Positions 59,849-64,000 of a stretch of 64,000 nt of DNA are shown here, in pieces. Position 1 is the first letter of the stretch. Each line of letters starts with the position of its first letter. Location of the stretch: the NCBI GenBank assembly GCA_036826475.1, contig DAISWG010000009.1, forward strand, positions 1 through 64,000, written 5' to 3'. Origin of the DNA: Miltoncostaea sp036826475 (lineage in GTDB: Bacteria > Actinomycetota > Thermoleophilia > Miltoncostaeales > Miltoncostaeaceae). Below the pieces are notes generated by a model that saw only the letters and a program-made list of their open reading frames with translations, was not told the origin of the DNA and ran no database searches. The translations under genes and the position numbers were made by a program.

Positions 59849-60466
59849 GTGCCGCGGCGCTACGCCGACCTGGCCCACTGGTACCACCTGGTCACCCCGC
59901 CACGGGAGTACGCGGAGGAGGCCGACCACGTCGTGTGCCTGCTCGCCGCCGCCCGTCCCGGCCCGCCGCCGGCGACGATGCTGGAGCTGGGCTGCGGCGG
60001 CGGCAACCTCGCGTCCCACCTGGACGTGCCCGAGTTGGTGCTGACCGACCTGTCCGACGACATGCTGCGCGTGAGCCGCCGCGTCAACCCGAGCCGCGAG
60101 CACGTGCGCGGCGACATGCGCACGCTGCGCATGGACCGGCGTTTCGACGCCGTGCTGGTGCACGACGCCATCGACGACATGCTCACCGAGCGGGACCTCG
60201 GCGCGGGCGACCGGGGCGTCCTCGACCTCGAGTGGGTGCACGAGCCGACGCCCGGCGCGACGACCGACGACATGGACTTCGTGTTCCTGCTGCGCGGGCC
60301 GGACGGCGCGACCCGCGTCGTCCACGACCCGCACGTCTGCGGCCTGTTCCCGCAGGCCACGTGGGACCGGCTCATCGCCGCGGCCGGGCTGGTGCCGGTC
60401 GACGCCTCCGGCGTGGCCGACCCCTGGCCCGGCGAGCACGTGCCGGTGGTGGTCCGCCCCGCCTGA
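59849..60466 (+). CDS. class I SAM-dependent methyltransferase
   Basis: A 205-aa protein, MPRRYADLAHWYHLVTPPRE, with SAM-binding motif MLELGCGGGNLASHL, then VLTDLSDDMLRVSRR (acidic loop) and FDAVLVHDAIDDM. Substrate unknown; LVHDAID resembles small-molecule methyltransferases. GTG 59849 follows the NHL-FecR stop by two bases. Confidence 0.88.
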   Translation: MPRRYADLAHWYHLVTPPREYAEEADHVVCLLAAARPGPPPATMLELGCGGGNLASHLDVPELVLTDLSDDMLRVSRRVNPSREHVRGDMRTLRMDRRFDAVLVHDAIDDMLTERDLGAGDRGVLDLEWVHEPTPGATTDDMDFVFLLRGPDGATRVVHDPHVCGLFPQATWDRLIAAAGLVPVDASGVADPWPGEHVPVVVRPA

Positions 60467-60473
60467 GCGCGGC

Positions 60474-61127
60474 TCACCGGCCGCGGCGGGCCAGCCCCTC
60501 CCGGTCGAGCACCGTGGTGCGCCCGCGGGCGAGCCGGACGGTCCCGCGCGCCTCCTCCTCGCGCAGCACCCGGTTGACGGTGGCCCGGGAGGTGCCGGCC
60601 AGGCCCGCCAGGTCCTCCTGGCGCAGCGGGATGGTCACCTCCCCGCCGTCGGGCGCGTACGCGTCGGCCAGCTCGGCCACCCGGCGCCGGATGCGGCGGT
60701 CGGCGGGGAGGTACAGCGCCTCGAGCAGGTTTCCCGTGAGGCGCCGCACCTGCTCGGCCAGGATCGCGGTCACCACATCGGTGACGCTGGGGTGGCGGTC
60801 GCGGAGCGCCTCGAAGTCGGGGCGGTGGATCGAGCGGGTCTCCCCCGCCTCGATCGCCTCCACCGTCGCGCTGCGGCGCCCGTCCGACTCGAGCAGCGCG
60901 AGCTCGCCGAACAGGTCGCCGGGGCCGAGGATGGTGAGCACCGCCACGTCGGCCAGCGCCGTCTGCACCCGCACCGCGAACCGGCCGCTCACCACCAGGT
61001 GGAGGGTGTCGGCCGGGTCGCCCATGTGGAACACCACCTCGCCACGACGGAAGGTGCGGCGGCGGGCGATCTGCAGCAGCCGCTGCACGTCGTCGCCCGG
61101 GACGCCGGCGAGGAGGGCCCAGTCCAC
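60474..61127 (-). CDS. Crp/Fnr-family transcriptional regulator
   Basis: A 217-aa protein: cyclic-nucleotide fold at residues 15-120 (GDLFGELALLESDGRRSATV, the phosphate-binding-cassette position) and a winged helix near 170-195 (RQEDLAGLAGTSRATVNRVL). The Arg of the cAMP pocket is present in ESDGRRSAT. GTG 61127 lies seven bases after TAGGGT. Convergent with the methyltransferase gene. Confidence 0.92.
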   Translation of the reverse strand: MDWALLAGVPGDDVQRLLQIARRRTFRRGEVVFHMGDPADTLHLVVSGRFAVRVQTALADVAVLTILGPGDLFGELALLESDGRRSATVEAIEAGETRSIHRPDFEALRDRHPSVTDVVTAILAEQVRRLTGNLLEALYLPADRRIRRRVAELADAYAPDGGEVTIPLRQEDLAGLAGTSRATVNRVLREEEARGTVRLARGRTTVLDREGLARRGR

Positions 61128-61134
61128 GGGCCCG

Positions 61135-61140
61135 ACCCTA
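61135..61140 (-). promoter_or_regulatory. -10 box TAGGGT of the Crp gene
   Basis: Reverse strand; seven bases before the GTG. Leaderless pattern. Confidence 0.5.
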
Positions 61141-61154
61141 CCCGCCGCGGCGGC

Positions 61155-62537
61155 TCAGGGCTTCACGGTCACCGTCACCACCGCCGGCAGGCTCACCTGG
61201 CCGCCGGCGCGGAGCGTCAGCGTCAGCCGGTACGTGCCCGCCGCGCGGCCGCGGCCCGAGAACGGGATGGTGCGGCGGCCGGCGCCGAGGTTGGCCTTCG
61301 TGATGGTGGCGACGGGGACGAACCGGGTGCAGCGGCGGGCGCCGTTGCGGATGAGGGCCCCCGTGGGCGCGACGCACGCGCCGTTGGGCTTGCGCCGCCC
61401 GACGGCTGCGCGGGACACGACCATCCGCACGGTGCCCGGGTCGGAGAGGTTCGCGGTGACCACCGCGGGCGCGGCCCTGCGCGTCCGCTGGATCGACTTC
61501 GGCGCGACCGTCGCGCCGATCTTCGGGAGGCCGGCTGCGCCGCCCCCGCCGCCGCCACCGCCGCCACCCGCGCCGGGGCGGACGACCCGGACGAGGCCCT
61601 GCCCGGTATGCCGGTCCGAGCCGACCGTCGCCGTCAGCGTGACCGGATAGTCACCCGGCGGCGTGTCCTGGTTGACCGTGACCCTCACCGTGACCCCGGT
61701 GCCGCCGTTCGGCACCAGCGTCACGGAGCCGGGGGTGACGGTCGCGGATCCGCTCGGCGCGGCCGTCGAGGTGGTGAGGGTCGCCGTCACGTTCGCCGGG
61801 ATGGCATTCGCCCGGAGCGTGAACGGCACCGTCGCGGTCCCGCCCGCCGCCACCGGGGCCGACGTCGCGCCGGAGACCCCGAGGTCGGTGAGTCCGGAGA
61901 GGGTCTTCCACGACGTCGCGTCGATCGGGTTGGGCGAGTCGATGCAGACCCCACCGTCGGCCAGGGTGAACAGGCTGTTGCCGCACGAGACGGGCCGGGT
62001 CGAGTCGATGCCGTTGCCCGTCTCGCGCCAGCCGACGACGACCATGTATGCGAACGTCGAGACCGGGCTGCCGTCGGCCGCGGCGGGCAGCCCGAACTTG
62101 GTGAAGATCGGGAGCGCCGGGAGGCTCGCCGGATAGGTGAAGGGCGGCGCGATGTAGCCGAACCACTGCTGGCCGGCGGGCGCGGGCTGCAGGCGCTGCA
62201 ACTCCGCCGTGTAGCTCGGACTCGGGACGAACTCCGGCCCTTGCCCGCCGTCGTCGAAGAAGCGCAGCGTGGCGGGTGGGACGGAGCCCGTGGAGGCGCG
62301 GTACGCCACCAGCAGCTGGGCCGGGGCATCGACGTCCGTCGTCGGGTTGAAGTTGCTGTTGCCGTCGTCCGTGCAGCCGGCCGAGCCGCCGCGGCAGAGC
62401 TGGGTGACGATCTGCACGTCCCCGACCGGATTGGGCTGCGACCCGGTGAACTGCTTGATGTTCACGCAGCCGGTGAGGGCGACCGCCGCCGCGACCGCGC
62501 CGAGCGCGAGGAGGAGACGGCGGTGGGTCGGGTGCAT
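61155..62537 (-). CDS. large lipoprotein with Ig-like domain and polyglycine linker
   Basis: A 460-aa protein. Lipobox LALGAVAAAVALTGCV, then a 180-residue domain of unknown family (CRGGSAGCTDDGNSNFNP), an Ig-like beta domain (VTVNQDTPPGDYPVTLTATV), a run of ten glycines, and a second beta domain (VSRAAVGRRKPNGACVAP). Secreted surface protein; binding role inferred. ATG 62537. Confidence 0.78.
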   Translation of the reverse strand: MHPTHRRLLLALGAVAAAVALTGCVNIKQFTGSQPNPVGDVQIVTQLCRGGSAGCTDDGNSNFNPTTDVDAPAQLLVAYRASTGSVPPATLRFFDDGGQGPEFVPSPSYTAELQRLQPAPAGQQWFGYIAPPFTYPASLPALPIFTKFGLPAAADGSPVSTFAYMVVVGWRETGNGIDSTRPVSCGNSLFTLADGGVCIDSPNPIDATSWKTLSGLTDLGVSGATSAPVAAGGTATVPFTLRANAIPANVTATLTTSTAAPSGSATVTPGSVTLVPNGGTGVTVRVTVNQDTPPGDYPVTLTATVGSDRHTGQGLVRVVRPGAGGGGGGGGGGAAGLPKIGATVAPKSIQRTRRAAPAVVTANLSDPGTVRMVVSRAAVGRRKPNGACVAPTGALIRNGARRCTRFVPVATITKANLGAGRRTIPFSGRGRAAGTYRLTLTLRAGGQVSLPAVVTVTVKP

Positions 62538-62631
62538 GGCGGCGTCCTTCACGGGTCGGGAGCGGCAACCGTATGTCGGCCCCGGCTCCCCCGTCACCCC
62601 CTCGGACGACCAGGCGGGGATGCGTGTCCGC

Positions 62632-64000
62632 TCAGCCGCCGGGGCCCGCTCCCACCACCAGGGCGCCGACCTCGGACAGCCGCTCGAGGGCCGCGACCAC
62701 GGCCGGGGCGAACTGGCGGCCGGCCTCCCGGCGGATCTCGTCGAAGGCCTCCGCGGCCGGCCGTGGGTCGGCGTAGATGCGCGCGGAGCACATCACGTCC
62801 AAGGCGTCCGCGACGGCGATGACCTGCGACCCGGCGGGGATCTCGTCGCCCGCCAGGCCGTCCGGGTAGCCGCGGCCGTCCCACCGCTCATGGTGGTGGC
62901 GCACCCACCGGGCCTGCTCCGGCGACAGCACGTCCGCGCCGATCAGGGCCCCCAGGGCGGCGTGGCCCTTCACCACCTCGTACTCCTCCGGCCGCAGGCG
63001 TCCGGGCTTCAGCAGGATCGCGTCGGGCACGCCGATCTTGCCGACGTCGTGGATGAGGGCCGCCTCGCCGAGCGCCGCGATCCGCTCGGCCGTCCAGCCG
63101 AGGGCGGTCGCGAGCCGGACGCTCAGGTCGGCCACCCGCTCGGAGTGCAGGCGCGTCGACGGGTCCTTGGCGTCCACGGCGCGGGCCAGCGCCCGCACGC
63201 CCCGGACCGCCTGGCGGCGCTCCGCCAGCCGCAGCTCCGCCGCGCTCGCCTCGGTCCGGGCCGCCATCGCCTCGGAGTAGCGCCACAGCTGGTTGCGGCC
63301 GTGGCCCTTCGCCCAGTAGAGCGCCTCGTCCGCCAGACGGTACAGCTCCGCCGCGCCGCGGGCGTCGGCGAGGTCGCAGACCCCGCCGGACACCGTGACC
63401 GCGATGCCGTGCGCGAAGGTCTCCGCCGCGATCTCGGAGCGCACCCGCTCCGCCGCCCGCAGGGCCGCCGGGCCCTCCGTCTCGGGCATGAGCCACGCGA
63501 ACTCCTCGCCCCCCATCCGGGCGAGCGTGTCCTCGGACCGCGCCCGCAGCCGAAGCCGTGCGGCCAGCTCCACCAGGACGCGGTCGCCCACCGGGTGGCC
63601 GTGCGCGTCGTTGACGCCCTTGAAGTGGTCCAGGTCGAGCAGCACCAGGGACAGCGGCCGGCCGTGGCGGGAGGCCCGCTCGCACTCGCCGGCCAGCCGC
63701 TCCTCGAACGCGCGCCGGTTCGCGAGGCCGGTGAGCGTGTCGGTCGTGGCCAGCAGGTGCAGCTGGGTGCGGGCCGCGGCGTTCGCCACCCCCAGCGCCA
63801 CCAGCTCGGCGAAGCTCGTCAGTCGCTCCATCGCGCCCGGCGGCATGCCGGCGGAGTCCTTGGTGGTGGCGAGGACGGCGCCCCACAGGGCACCCGAGAC
63901 CTCCACCGGGGCGGCGACGCTGGCGCGGTACCCGTGCGCCATCGCGTGGGCGCGCAACGGCGACCCGTCCGGCAGCGCCGCATAGTCGGGTATCAGCACG
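62632..64000 (-). CDS. GAF-GGDEF-HD-GYP c-di-GMP protein (cut by right edge)
   Basis: At least 456 aa. The end of a GAF domain is visible (VAAPVEVSGALWGAVLATTK), then GGDEF with active site GGEEF and an inhibitory RxxD site (RSED) five residues before, then HD-GYP: LIHDVGKIGVPDAILLKPG and HHERWDGRGYPDGL. It can both make and break c-di-GMP, unless one half is regulatory. The N-terminus is outside the window. Confidence 0.93.
   Translation of the reverse strand, partial: VLIPDYAALPDGSPLRAHAMAHGYRASVAAPVEVSGALWGAVLATTKDSAGMPPGAMERLTSFAELVALGVANAAARTQLHLLATTDTLTGLANRRAFEERLAGECERASRHGRPLSLVLLDLDHFKGVNDAHGHPVGDRVLVELAARLRLRARSEDTLARMGGEEFAWLMPETEGPAALRAAERVRSEIAAETFAHGIAVTVSGGVCDLADARGAAELYRLADEALYWAKGHGRNQLWRYSEAMAARTEASAAELRLAERRQAVRGVRALARAVDAKDPSTRLHSERVADLSVRLATALGWTAERIAALGEAALIHDVGKIGVPDAILLKPGRLRPEEYEVVKGHAALGALIGADVLSPEQARWVRHHHERWDGRGYPDGLAGDEIPAGSQVIAVADALDVMCSARIYADPRPAAEAFDEIRREAGRQFAPAVVAALERLSEVGALVVGAGPGG

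Overview
The window is about 74% GC by eye, with dense short-spaced genes, many GTG starts and four-base ATGA/GTGA gene overlaps. The gene content points to a high-GC actinobacterium, most likely Thermoleophilia (Solirubrobacterales-like): an F420-type PPOX oxidoreductase, a uvrC-rapZ-yvcK block near gap-pgk-tpiA, a CGAAC-N4-GTTCG type SOS box, NHL-propeller and RTX secreted proteins, and a SARP-type regulator fused to a membrane-anchored binding protein. The taxonomic call is an inference from gene content. There is no rRNA, CRISPR array, insertion sequence or prophage. No stretch over 300 bases lacks a gene.

Layout. 1-5.3 kb: divergent MFS transporter and TetR regulator, an SGNH hydrolase, a PPOX/F420 enzyme, DUF1254/DUF1214 and DUF2252 proteins. 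5.3-13.6 kb: a lipoprotein gene broken by frame changes, tRNA-Gly(CCC), a beta-carbonic anhydrase with a zinc-ribbon tail, argS, an SSI-like lipoprotein, rlmH, an M48 protease, a phosphoesterase, a cysteine-desulfurase homologue without its PLP lysine coupled to a TusA-like protein, and DUF4396 with a palindromic operator. 13.8-17 kb: small membrane and soluble proteins, a radical-SAM gene behind a perfect SOS box, and rsgA. 17.2-21.7 kb: the glycolytic operon gap-pgk-tpiA-gpmI. 21.8-27.7 kb: secreted nuclease, two membrane proteins, and the operon uvrC-rapZ-yvcK. 27.7-30.4 kb: nitroreductase, MFS exporter and HxlR regulator sharing an inverted-repeat motif. 30.4-35.1 kb: a 1103-aa SARP/propeller/solute-binding fusion, four helically phased repeats, a small secreted protein and a GDSL esterase. 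35.2-38.7 kb: TadE-like pilin genes with a TadG/VanY/lytic-transglycosylase fusion, a 40-aa membrane protein and a coiled-coil Rho_N protein. 38.7-42.7 kb: thrS and an FTR1 iron permease. 42.7-48.4 kb: two-component system with two small coupled proteins, divergent from a MacB/FtsX-type ABC exporter. 48.5-53.7 kb: NHL and RTX secreted proteins, MarR/MFS pair, DUF4234. 53.7-64 kb: polar amino-acid ABC transporter, CHASE2 cyclase, NHL-FecR protein, methyltransferase, Crp-family regulator, Ig-like lipoprotein, and a GGDEF/HD-GYP protein cut by the right edge.

Two genome-wide habits show repeatedly. First, a TAnnnT hexamer often lies 6-8 bases before the start codon, which predicts leaderless transcripts. 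Second, several intact genes have no ATG/GTG/TTG in a sensible place and appear to start at CTG (once ATT), some with a Shine-Dalgarno sequence or a CTGA overlap. Standard gene callers would truncate or miss these.

The most unusual systems are the membrane-tethered SARP fusion with its phased repeats, the TadE/TadE/TadG-VanY-SLT operon, and the PLP-lysine-less cysteine-desulfurase homologue with its TusA partner. Functions come from motif reading only; no database search was run.
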